This document shows positions 39,650-46,458 of a stretch of 54,063 nt of DNA, in pieces (positions within the stretch are counted from its first letter, which is position 1; each line of letters starts with the position of its first letter). The translations under genes and the position numbers were made by a program. Source of the DNA: a virus. The notes under the pieces are model-generated. The model had not been told where the DNA came from and made no database searches. It worked only from the letters and a program-made list of their open reading frames with translations. The DNA is taken from positions 1-54,063 of the IMG/VR virus record IMGVR_UViG_3300002242_000171; one strand, written 5' to 3'.

Positions 39650-39956
39650 TAGCTTTGTCCTCATCGCTTATTAGATCAAAAAGCTGTTCTTTGTCTTCTA
39701 AAGTAAGGCCTTGAGATGAGGAGGATTTTTTGAAAAGTAACGCGTTAAGTTTCACCAATTGTTCGTTTGATCTTTGTAACGTTTCTAAATACTTAGCTGC
39801 TATTTGGCCGGCCTCTTTATGTTCGTGTTTATTTGTGCCGATGTGGCTCATAATATCTACCAATAAAGTAGAGGCCATGGCGCGATCATCTCTAATATTT
39901 TGAAGAGACTCGCCTATTAATGATTCTAGATCTGATTGTTTATTTTTTCGCGACAT
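39636..39956 (-). CDS. Small helical protein next to the sigma factor, unknown
   Basis: The product has 106 residues and is predicted fully helical, with a repeated heptad-like pattern (YLETLQRSNEQLVKLNALLF, 56-75) and an acidic C-terminus (EDKEQLFDLISDEDKANGDN). It resembles no family that I can name. In T4 the late-transcription coactivator gp33 is of similar length, but no specific similarity to it was seen, so this is only a thought from position. It lies 3 nt after the gp55-like gene and overlaps the lysin start by 14 nt. Confidence 0.6.
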   Translation of the reverse strand: MSRKNKQSDLESLIGESLQNIRDDRAMASTLLVDIMSHIGTNKHEHKEAGQIAAKYLETLQRSNEQLVKLNALLFKKSSSSQGLTLEDKEQLFDLISDEDKANGDN

Positions 39957-39959
39957 ACA

Positions 39960-40694
39960 TTAGATATCTCCCTCGTCCCACCTAGTTTTAAACTCTCTAT
40001 AGCGGGCCCTCATTTTATTGAGATTGTTGACCACTTGTTTTGTGTTAAGGCCGGTAATTTCTCTTATATACAAGTAAATAGCTTTTTTGTTAAAAATCTC
40101 TATATCCTCGACACTTTCGAAAAGAATTTTAATTGCGTCTAGGACGCGTCGCTCATTTTCTTTTAAATTTAGATTTTCCCACTTATTAATTTCACCCTTT
40201 AAATAAAATAAAAATTCTGCCTTTTGCCGCATTTCATCATATTCGTTCTTTATGACCAAAGTTTCATGAACGCTATGCCCACTTGTAACAAGATCTTCAA
40301 AACATATTTCTCTCTTTAGACTTTTTGAATTCTTTTTAACTTTGTGAATGAACCAATTTTTCGTGATAACACTAAAATAAGAAAAAGCTTTTGATTTTCT
40401 ACTTGGATCATATTTGTTTAAAATTGTTGTAAGCCAAATTTTACAGTCATCTTTAAGATAATCTATGTTAGGAAGATTCGTAAATTTATATGTGTATACG
40501 ATCTTATCAACTAGTTCGTTAAAGGCCGGCCCAATTAATTTTATATATAATTCGGACCTTACTTTATTACAATCTGTTGACGCATATTTTATTATTGCAT
40601 TTTCATGTACTTTTGTGAAATACATGTTTTTAGTTCTTTTTTTACGGCGTTTCGGAGGTGTCTTCGGTTTCTCTGTCATTAGTTTCTCTGTCAT
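39960..40694 (-). CDS. gp55: Late-transcription sigma factor, T4 gp55-like
   Basis: This is a short sigma factor that would direct host RNA polymerase to phage late promoters. The diagnostic part runs from about 55 to 125: FNELVDKIVYTYKF, YLKDDCKIWLTTILNKYDPS, then SKAFSYFSVITKNWFIHKVK (101-120), the region-2-like core of gp55 proteins. The C-terminal half is helical with an R-K/R-rich end. The start is placed at ATG 40694, 7 nt after GGAG. A TTG at 40712 would extend the frame, and the ATG at 40679 is a second candidate, since the repeat duplicates the start signal. It overlaps the membrane-protein gene by 53 nt. The basic stretch PPKRRKKRTK (14-23) is distinctive. Confidence 0.78.
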   Translation of the reverse strand: MTEKLMTEKPKTPPKRRKKRTKNMYFTKVHENAIIKYASTDCNKVRSELYIKLIGPAFNELVDKIVYTYKFTNLPNIDYLKDDCKIWLTTILNKYDPSRKSKAFSYFSVITKNWFIHKVKKNSKSLKREICFEDLVTSGHSVHETLVIKNEYDEMRQKAEFLFYLKGEINKWENLNLKENERRVLDAIKILFESVEDIEIFNKKAIYLYIREITGLNTKQVVNNLNKMRARYREFKTRWDEGDI

Positions 40695-41064
40695 TAGTTT
40701 CTCCGGGGTCAATATCTAATTCTTCTTCTACTACTTCAGTAAAATATACATTCTGATACTCATAAAAGTTATTAATCAGTTCTTTTGAATGATTGATTAA
40801 ACTCTCTAAAGTTTCATCACCATAGAACATTTCTAGCTCATATATTTGCGACATATGATCTGAGAACTTCTCCATATTACGAAGTAACGAATTAAAATCA
40901 TTATATAATTGCGTACGCTCGCCTAACAAGTATCGCATGTAAAAAACTACACCAATATTTATCAAGGCAGAAACAAATAATAAGAATGGTATTAAGCCAA
41001 ACAAATATATTAGCAAAAAAGAATTTAATATTATAGAGCTAATCAGTGGCAGGTGTTTCATCAT
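40642..41064 (-). CDS. Small membrane protein with two N-terminal helices
   Basis: The 140-residue product has a hydrophobic N-terminus: one or two membrane helices (LISSIILNSFLLIYLFGL, then IPFLLFVSALINIGVVFYM, within residues 6-44), then a soluble, acidic, mostly helical part of about 95 residues. The C-terminus contains the repeat E-T-N-D-R twice, produced by the 15-bp DNA repeat that also encodes the start of the sigma factor. It overlaps the zinc-ribbon gene by 26 nt. The function is unknown; the topology suggests an inner-membrane protein with its tail in the cytoplasm. Confidence 0.62.
   Translation of the reverse strand: MMKHLPLISSIILNSFLLIYLFGLIPFLLFVSALINIGVVFYMRYLLGERTQLYNDFNSLLRNMEKFSDHMSQIYELEMFYGDETLESLINHSKELINNFYEYQNVYFTEVVEEELDIDPGETNDRETNDRETEDTSETP
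40667..40703 (-). repeat. 15-bp tandem repeat carrying a duplicated translation start
   Basis: On the plus strand the unit GTTTCTCTGTCATTA occurs twice in full (40667-40681, 40682-40696) and then partly (40697-40703). The unit length is a multiple of three, so it reads through in both overlapping genes: E-T-N-D-R repeated in the end of the membrane protein and M-T-E-K-L repeated at the start of the sigma factor. Each copy carries a GAG and an ATG, so the repeat duplicates a potential start site. Confidence 0.85.
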
Positions 41065-41314
41065 GTGTATTATTTTCCAATTCTTTCCTATAGTCTTTTA
41101 AAATTTCCCTATTATCTTCAATAAATTCTTTAGTTAATTCACCGATATTTTTAGTTAAATTTTCTTCTTGTTTTTTAATAAAAACTTTGTTGACTTCTCG
41201 TTTTAATCCATCAACTGCCTCACATTGTGGACAATTTTTTAATTTCTCTTTTGGGCTATGATATGCTGCAAAAGAGTGGTTGCATTCATTACAAGAATAG
41301 AAATACTTAGGCAT
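41039..41314 (-). CDS. FmdB-like zinc-ribbon protein
   Basis: The 91-residue product opens PKYFYSCNECNHSF and carries a second pair NCPQC. C8, C11, C28 and C31 form a zinc ribbon like that of the FmdB/regulatory zinc-ribbon family. The C-terminal half is charged and helical (about 45-85). Similar small zinc ribbons are common in phages, mostly of unknown function; nucleic-acid or protein binding is inferred. It overlaps both neighbours by a few nucleotides (8 nt and 26 nt). Confidence 0.72.
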   Translation of the reverse strand: MPKYFYSCNECNHSFAAYHSPKEKLKNCPQCEAVDGLKREVNKVFIKKQEENLTKNIGELTKEFIEDNREILKDYRKELENNTHDETPATD

Positions 41315-41507
41315 CAGTATCTGTTAGCTTGTCATAATCTTGATGATTCATTTTATAGATCGGCGGATTCATGACAAATAATTCATCTTTATCACCTACT
41401 TGAAAATTAAAATTCTTCAATACAGGAACGATATCACTCTGTTCCAATAATGATTTTTGTAGTGCCATCATAACTGCTCCTAGCGCTTCATCTGAAAGTT
41501 TAAACAT
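41307..41507 (-). CDS. Small conserved-looking phage protein, unknown
   Basis: The 66-residue product starts MFKLSDEALGAVMMALQKSL, an amphipathic helix, and ends in a polar Asp-rich tail (YDKLTDTDA). No family is recognised. The start is firm, with AAAGGAG 7 nt before the ATG. It lies 30 nt after the RmlB-like gene in transcription order, so it is the first gene after the glycan cassette. Confidence 0.6.
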   Translation of the reverse strand: MFKLSDEALGAVMMALQKSLLEQSDIVPVLKNFNFQVGDKDELFVMNPPIYKMNHQDYDKLTDTDA

Positions 41508-41537
41508 TTTTTTCTCCTTTTTTTGTTTTAGACAATT

Positions 41538-42494
41538 TTACCATTGCCATTTGAAATTGTTTTTGTAAAACTTAACAATTTTTTTGATTTCAATATCGAA
41601 ATCTTTTTCTGGTTTCCAGCCAAGTGATCTTAATTTAGAATCATCTAAAGCATATCTAACATCTTGGCCCGGGCGCTTATAAGTCAAATTAACATATTGT
41701 TGCCAATTCTCATCAGTGCCGTAATAATGAAGAATGATTTTGCGAACTGTTTCTTTGTTCTTTTGTTCGAAAGATCCCGCAATATTAAAAATCTCATTCT
41801 TTCTATTGGATTCTATTATTTTTATAACAGCGCTCGCTGTATCTTCTGCATGCAGCCAATTTCTGTAAGGTTCTCCTTCATTGTGAAGACGAACTTCTCT
41901 ATTCCAATTAAGAAGCTTGATGCTCAGTGGAATTAATTTTTCTGCATGCTGCCTGGTGCCATAATTATTCGTCGGGCGTAAAATAATATATTCTATTCCA
42001 TATGTTCGAGCCCATGCTTCGATTAACAAATCTGCTGCAGCCTTGGATGCCGAATATGGATTGCTTGGCTTTAATAAATCATTTTCTGTGTGGGCGCCAT
42101 CTAAAATGTCGCCATAAACTTCATCTGTACTAAAATGTAATAATATTGGCTTGTTGCAAATATTAGAGGGTTTTTTTCTTATTAATTCCAAGAGGTTTTT
42201 AACGCCTTCAATATTTGATCTAAGAAAATCTTTACTATCAATAATGCTATTTCCGACATGTGTTTCGGCTGCAGTATTAATAATATAGTCACAGTCTGGC
42301 AATGTGTTTAAATCACAGATATCTAGCCGCTTAAACGAAAAATTTTTATAGGTTTGCAAGTTTGTTAAAAATGCTTTATTGGCAGCATATGTCGTTTTAT
42401 CAATACCTAAAACTTTCCAGCCTTTTTGTAAACATTTTTCAGCTACGTGCGAGCCTATAAAACCCAAGCATCCTGTGACAATCACAATTTTCAC
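41538..42494 (-). CDS. rmlB: dTDP-glucose 4,6-dehydratase-like SDR enzyme
   Basis: This is a nucleotide-sugar short-chain dehydrogenase that would convert NDP-glucose to the 4-keto-6-deoxy sugar. It has the NAD-binding G-C-L-G-F-I-G (8-14), the TAAETHVGNSI segment (74-84), the catalytic T-D-E (123-125) with Y147 and K151 (NPYSASKAAAD), and the RmlB-type substrate region LRPTNNYGTRQHAEKLIPLS. At 318 aa it is slightly shorter than typical RmlB. The start codon is GTG, with AAGGGCG upstream, and it directly abuts the cupin gene. Other NDP-sugar 4,6-dehydratases of the same fold are possible. Confidence 0.8.
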   Translation of the reverse strand: MKIVIVTGCLGFIGSHVAEKCLQKGWKVLGIDKTTYAANKAFLTNLQTYKNFSFKRLDICDLNTLPDCDYIINTAAETHVGNSIIDSKDFLRSNIEGVKNLLELIRKKPSNICNKPILLHFSTDEVYGDILDGAHTENDLLKPSNPYSASKAAADLLIEAWARTYGIEYIILRPTNNYGTRQHAEKLIPLSIKLLNWNREVRLHNEGEPYRNWLHAEDTASAVIKIIESNRKNEIFNIAGSFEQKNKETVRKIILHYYGTDENWQQYVNLTYKRPGQDVRYALDDSKLRSLGWKPEKDFDIEIKKIVKFYKNNFKWQW

Positions 42495-42854
42495 TTAATC
42501 GCCCTTAATAATCCTATGAGAATCACTATCAAAATGCTGTGTTGAAAATTCAAACAATTCTGTATCTTCAAGTGCAACCATCTGATGCCTTAATCCACGA
42601 TAAACATGAAAATTATCTCCACGTTCTAAAATTAATTCTGATGCATTCTCTATATCATCATCATCTGAATATTTCACAAGCATTTTGCCAGATTGAATAT
42701 AGAAAACCTCATCTTTCAATTCATGAAAGTGCCAAGAACATCTCTTTCCTTTGACAAAATATAATAATTTTCCACAATATTCTTCACAATTGACGATCCA
42801 TTTTTCAAATCCCCAACCTTTTGGTACAAAATTAATCTCCATAGAAGTGTTCAT
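42495..42854 (-). CDS. Cupin, mannose-6-phosphate-isomerase-like
   Basis: This is a 119-aa single-domain cupin. The metal-ligand motif is clear: W-H42-F-H44-x4-E49 and, at the second half, G-L-R-H90. The opening P-K-G-W-G-F-E-K is typical of sugar-phosphate isomerase cupins and of cupins in LPS loci. It is probably a sugar isomerase or epimerase, or a binding cupin, but the substrate is open. The ATG at 42854 has AAGGGG 7 nt before it, and the gene overlaps the nucleotidyltransferase/HAD gene by 23 nt. Confidence 0.72.
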   Translation of the reverse strand: MNTSMEINFVPKGWGFEKWIVNCEEYCGKLLYFVKGKRCSWHFHELKDEVFYIQSGKMLVKYSDDDDIENASELILERGDNFHVYRGLRHQMVALEDTELFEFSTQHFDSDSHRIIKGD

Positions 42855-43545
42855 CTTTCATCCCCTTATCGTCAATATAAACATCGCCAGCCGGTTTCCC
42901 TAAAACAACTCTATGAAATTTAACACCCCAGCTTTCAAGCTGACGTACTGTAAACAAATAAAATTCTGGTCTGGCCTTGCTGCCATCATTGTGATAACGG
43001 CCCATTCCTCTGGCTGTGTGATAAATTATTTGTTTACCTTTATCATAAAGTTCGTTATTTATTTTAATTCTATCCATTAATGGTTCAGCTTTTTCATAGT
43101 CTCCGTCAGATAAGGTACATATTGTTCCATCAATATCAAAGACATATGATTGTATTTCTTCTTTTTTCTTTTCTAATATTTTAGTTGTTGAGTATCCCTC
43201 GACAAAATTAAATATTTTAACTTCTGCCAAGTCGTTTCCAACAACTTCTTCTTTTTTGTAATCTCCACCTTTTACTATTATATCAGGTTTTATTTTCTTT
43301 ATTAAGTTATATGGCGTTTCTTCTTCAAAAATTATTACATGATCGACATATCTGCAAGACTCTAAAGCAAACTTTCTATCATTTTCAGAAAAATAAGGTC
43401 TTGTGTCACCCTTTAGTTTTTTAACACTAACGTCGGAATTTAAACCAACAATCACCATAAAGCCCAAAGATTTACAATATTTAAAAAGCTCAATATGGCC
43501 TCGATGAAGAATATCAAAACACCCATTTGTAAACACAGTTGTCAT
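42832..43545 (-). CDS. Fused heptose-1-P nucleotidyltransferase and HAD phosphatase
   Basis: This 237-aa chain has two domains. Residues 1-130 are a cytidylyltransferase-fold domain like HldE/RfaE2, with the catalytic H14-R-G-H17 in TNGCFDILHRGHIEL, NSDVSVKKLKGDTRP (36-50), the KGGDY element near 92-96 and the STTKI element (119-123). Residues 131-237 are a HAD-superfamily phosphatase: FDIDGT (D137, D139), IIYHTARGMG and VYIDDKGM. In the heptose route a kinase, a phosphatase and a nucleotidyltransferase act in series; here the last two activities appear joined. Whether the HAD part is truly the GmhB-type phosphatase or another LPS-type phosphatase is not shown by sequence. It overlaps the kinase gene by 4 nt. 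Confidence 0.8.
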   Translation of the reverse strand: MTTVFTNGCFDILHRGHIELFKYCKSLGFMVIVGLNSDVSVKKLKGDTRPYFSENDRKFALESCRYVDHVIIFEEETPYNLIKKIKPDIIVKGGDYKKEEVVGNDLAEVKIFNFVEGYSTTKILEKKKEEIQSYVFDIDGTICTLSDGDYEKAEPLMDRIKINNELYDKGKQIIYHTARGMGRYHNDGSKARPEFYLFTVRQLESWGVKFHRVVLGKPAGDVYIDDKGMKDEHFYGD

Positions 43546-44279
43546 ACCACACTGACTCCTCTTTTCTGAACAACAACAGTTGCACAGTCATTTGCATATC
43601 TGATAGATTTTTTAATGTCCTGAGTTGTGCTGTAATTAACAACTAAGCCGGACAAAAAAGTATCGCCTGCTCCAGAAACATCTTTAATTTCAACAGATTT
43701 AACAGGATAAACTTTATCTTGATATTTGCAGCCTCTAGGCCCTATCGTTACGATTAATTTATTTTTAATATTTTCCGGAATGCTATTTTTTGTTTTTTCA
43801 TATTCGTGATGGTTTATCTTTATAAATTTAACATTCTCACACCATGATCCAAGATCTTTCTTTGTATCCAGAAAAACACATTTATGATTTCGCGCAATAT
43901 ATTCGACATCTTCTTCTGTTAGAAATCCTTTGCAATAATCTGAAATTACTATAATTTCATAATTTGATAATGGAATTTCTTTAATATCGCATCTGTCTAT
44001 TTCATGATCGTTTTTGTCTATTCTAATAAACATTTGATTTGTGTTTTTGTGAACATATCGCGTTTTCATGACTTGTTGCCAGTTATCATTAGTAATGATA
44101 TCACAATCTTGTCCTAAAGCTATTATATTCCTTTGGACATTCATAGCCATGCCAGAACTTTCCACCTGTTCGATCAGATTAAAAACAGGTACTGGAGCTT
44201 CTGGAGCTAAACGATCACAGCTGCCGTAACAATATATATCCTTGCACGATTCTCCAATTACTAAAATGTTTGATGCCAT
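43542..44279 (-). CDS. hldA: Heptose-7-phosphate kinase-like (PfkB/ribokinase family)
   Basis: The 245-aa product probably phosphorylates a sugar phosphate on C1. It carries the HldA-type N-terminal signature (SCDRLAPEAPVPVF, 20-33) and the family's anion-hole and catalytic base motif G-A-G-D (203-206, in DVSGAGDTFLSGL). HldA-type kinases are usually above 300 aa. The middle here is compact: the ESSGMAMNV segment replaces the common G-G-A-A-N-V-A, and much of the region after it appears missing. This is therefore a shortened version, or one with changed substrate binding. It sits 4 nt into the nucleotidyltransferase gene and 3 nt after the dehydratase. Confidence 0.8.
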   Translation of the reverse strand: MASNILVIGESCKDIYCYGSCDRLAPEAPVPVFNLIEQVESSGMAMNVQRNIIALGQDCDIITNDNWQQVMKTRYVHKNTNQMFIRIDKNDHEIDRCDIKEIPLSNYEIIVISDYCKGFLTEEDVEYIARNHKCVFLDTKKDLGSWCENVKFIKINHHEYEKTKNSIPENIKNKLIVTIGPRGCKYQDKVYPVKSVEIKDVSGAGDTFLSGLVVNYSTTQDIKKSIRYANDCATVVVQKRGVSVV

Positions 44280-44282
44280 TGT

Positions 44283-45290
44283 TTACCGACTTAGAAATTT
44301 ATTTCCTGAATGTATTCTTTGTCTCCAATAGTTTAACAGATCATTCATCGTTTTGTTAAATGAAATTTCAGGAGTCCAGCCGGTATGATTGGTAAATTTT
44401 GTTGTATCTGGAACTTGTAAATCTGCATCGATAGGGCGTAGTCGACTTTGCTCAATTTCAACTTTTATATCTTTTACGGCTGAACATTCAATTAAATAAT
44501 TTAGCATCTCTTTCACCGTACAGGAAAAACTACCGCCAATGTTGTAATATTCTCCGGATTGCGGATCTTTTGTGACCAACATATAATATGCGCGAACTGC
44601 ATCTCTAACGTCAGACCATGTTCTCAAAGAATCTAAATTTCCAACTTTGATAACCGGCTCTAATTGGCCGGCTTCAATCATTGCAATTTGTTTAGCAAAT
44701 GTCGATTCAGCAAAAACATCTCCTCTTCGTGGTCCAGTATGAGTAAACATGCGAGTAGTCATAATTGTCATATTATAAGCTTCTGCGTAATATCTACCAA
44801 TTAAATCTGTTCCTACTTTTGATATTGCATATGGAGATGCCGGATGAAATGTGCACTCTTCGTTAATAGGCAAATATTCTTTGGGTACTCGACCAAAAAC
44901 TTCAGATGATGCACATACGTGAATCACCGGATTATAGGCCGATTTTCGAATAGCTTCCAATAACTTAGCCGTACCTAGTATATTCGTCTCTAACGTCTCT
45001 AAGGGGGCTTTAAAGCTAGTCTGTGGGTAACTTTGAGCCGCAAGGTGGAATACATAATCCGGCGAGGCCTCAGAAACAGCTGAATCTAAAGATGGATAAT
45101 CATTTAGATCTCCATAAATCAAAGATATGCGATCTTTGTTGTTTATGCGCTCAAACAAATGTTCAATATTTGACATGTCATCATTCCAACGACAAAAACC
45201 ATATATATCCCAATCTGTATGTTCTAGAAGAAAGTCAGTCAAATGAGAACCGACCATGCCTGTTATACCTGTAATGAGTGCTTTTTTCAT
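44283..45290 (-). CDS. gmd: GDP-mannose 4,6-dehydratase-like SDR enzyme
   Basis: The 335-aa product is an extended SDR enzyme. The N-terminus shows G-I-T-G-M-V-G (8-14), the S-S-E (128-130) of the catalytic triad and Y154-A-I-S-K158. The signature FHLAAQSYPQTSFKAPLETL and the SNIEHLFER stretch point to GDP-mannose 4,6-dehydratases. In some bacteria a close relative acts on GDP-heptose instead of GDP-mannose, giving 6-deoxyheptose. Given the adjacent heptose kinase that is an attractive possibility, but the substrate cannot be read from the sequence. It is preceded by the His-type DegT gene with a 1-nt gap. Confidence 0.78.
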   Translation of the reverse strand: MKKALITGITGMVGSHLTDFLLEHTDWDIYGFCRWNDDMSNIEHLFERINNKDRISLIYGDLNDYPSLDSAVSEASPDYVFHLAAQSYPQTSFKAPLETLETNILGTAKLLEAIRKSAYNPVIHVCASSEVFGRVPKEYLPINEECTFHPASPYAISKVGTDLIGRYYAEAYNMTIMTTRMFTHTGPRRGDVFAESTFAKQIAMIEAGQLEPVIKVGNLDSLRTWSDVRDAVRAYYMLVTKDPQSGEYYNIGGSFSCTVKEMLNYLIECSAVKDIKVEIEQSRLRPIDADLQVPDTTKFTNHTGWTPEISFNKTMNDLLNYWRQRIHSGNKFLSR

Positions 45291-45291
45291 T

Positions 45292-46458
45292 TTAAGGCCT
45301 TCTGTTTAATTTTTCGCACAAAGATACAATTTGCTTTTCAGATAATTCAGTATGGTTTCCGATATATAAACTATTTTCATGAATAAAATCAGCATTATTC
45401 AAATTACCTGAAATTCTAAATTCGTAGTTCTTTAAATACGGCTGTCTGGCTTGATTGCCGCCGCCGGCAGTGCCCAGACGATATTCTACCCCTTCTTCTT
45501 CCAAAGTTCTGCAAATTTGTTTTAATAATAGAGAGTTGGCTTCTTTTAATATTAGAGGTAATGCAAAACTACTATTGCCCTGTAGATTAAAATCAGTAAA
45601 AAACATATCTTTGTCTAATGAATTGAGCCATGTGTTCAAATTATCTTTTCTACAGGAAATGTTATAATCTAGCCTTTTTATTTGTTGCAAACCCAATACT
45701 GCATTCAGTTCAGTGCTGCGCATATTGTAGCCTGGTACTCCAAATGTAAAAAGTGGATTTAAGCCTGTTTCATAATATCCTTCATGGGTTTTTTTATCGA
45801 CTTCTCGCGTCATCCCATGAGAACGAAAAAGTCTAGCTAATTGATATATCTTATAGTCATTTGTGCAAACCATGCCTCCTTCTATCGTTGTGATATGGTG
45901 ACCAAAATAAAAAGAGAAGCAAGACATGTCTCCTAAAGTGCCAACTTTCTTATTTTCATGTTCAGCTCCGTGTGATTCACAGCAGTCTTCAATTAACAAG
46001 AGATCATTTTTCTTTGCTAATCGAATTATCTCTTCGTTCAAGCCATCAAAACCCAAACAATGAACCAAAACAATTGCTTTTGTATTTTCATTGATTGCGT
46101 TTTTAATATTTTCATAAGAAATTGCCATAGTCTCTTTATCAACATCAACAAAAACCGGCTTGAAACCAGTATTGATCACAGAAGCAACATCAGAAACCCA
46201 TCCAATTGGTGGAACAATAATTTCTCCTTTCTGTCCCTTCATTTCGCGGGTTATGGCCATGGTAATATAATTCGCAGAAGCTCCGGAATTGACCATGACA
46301 CTATATTTAACTCCTAGCCATTTTGACCAAGCTTCTTCAAATTCTTTTACTTTTGGCCCATTTGTAAAGCGGTTTGAATTTAATATAAAATCTGCCAATG
46401 CTAGCTTATCTTCTTGAGTTATATTATCGTTAATTAAGGGTATATTAAAGTTCTTCAT
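45292..46458 (-). CDS. DegT-fold sugar 3-dehydratase-like enzyme (His-His in place of Lys)
   Basis: The 388-aa product is a PLP-dependent sugar-modifying enzyme of the DegT/DnrJ/EryC1/StrS fold. In aminotransferases of this family the PLP lysine lies in a S-F-x-x-x-K motif; here the segment reads FSFYFGHHITTIEGG, with H187-H188 in that place and no lysine. ColD and CDP-6-deoxyglucose 3-dehydratases have exactly such a His and remove the 3-hydroxyl. This predicts a 3-deoxygenation step rather than amine transfer. LLIEDCCESHGA (154-165) carries the PLP-binding Asp. It overlaps the radical SAM gene by 1 base and is followed by the GMD-like gene, which could make its 4-keto-6-deoxy substrate. Confidence 0.78.
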   Translation of the reverse strand: MKNFNIPLINDNITQEDKLALADFILNSNRFTNGPKVKEFEEAWSKWLGVKYSVMVNSGASANYITMAITREMKGQKGEIIVPPIGWVSDVASVINTGFKPVFVDVDKETMAISYENIKNAINENTKAIVLVHCLGFDGLNEEIIRLAKKNDLLLIEDCCESHGAEHENKKVGTLGDMSCFSFYFGHHITTIEGGMVCTNDYKIYQLARLFRSHGMTREVDKKTHEGYYETGLNPLFTFGVPGYNMRSTELNAVLGLQQIKRLDYNISCRKDNLNTWLNSLDKDMFFTDFNLQGNSSFALPLILKEANSLLLKQICRTLEEEGVEYRLGTAGGGNQARQPYLKNYEFRISGNLNNADFIHENSLYIGNHTELSEKQIVSLCEKLNRRP

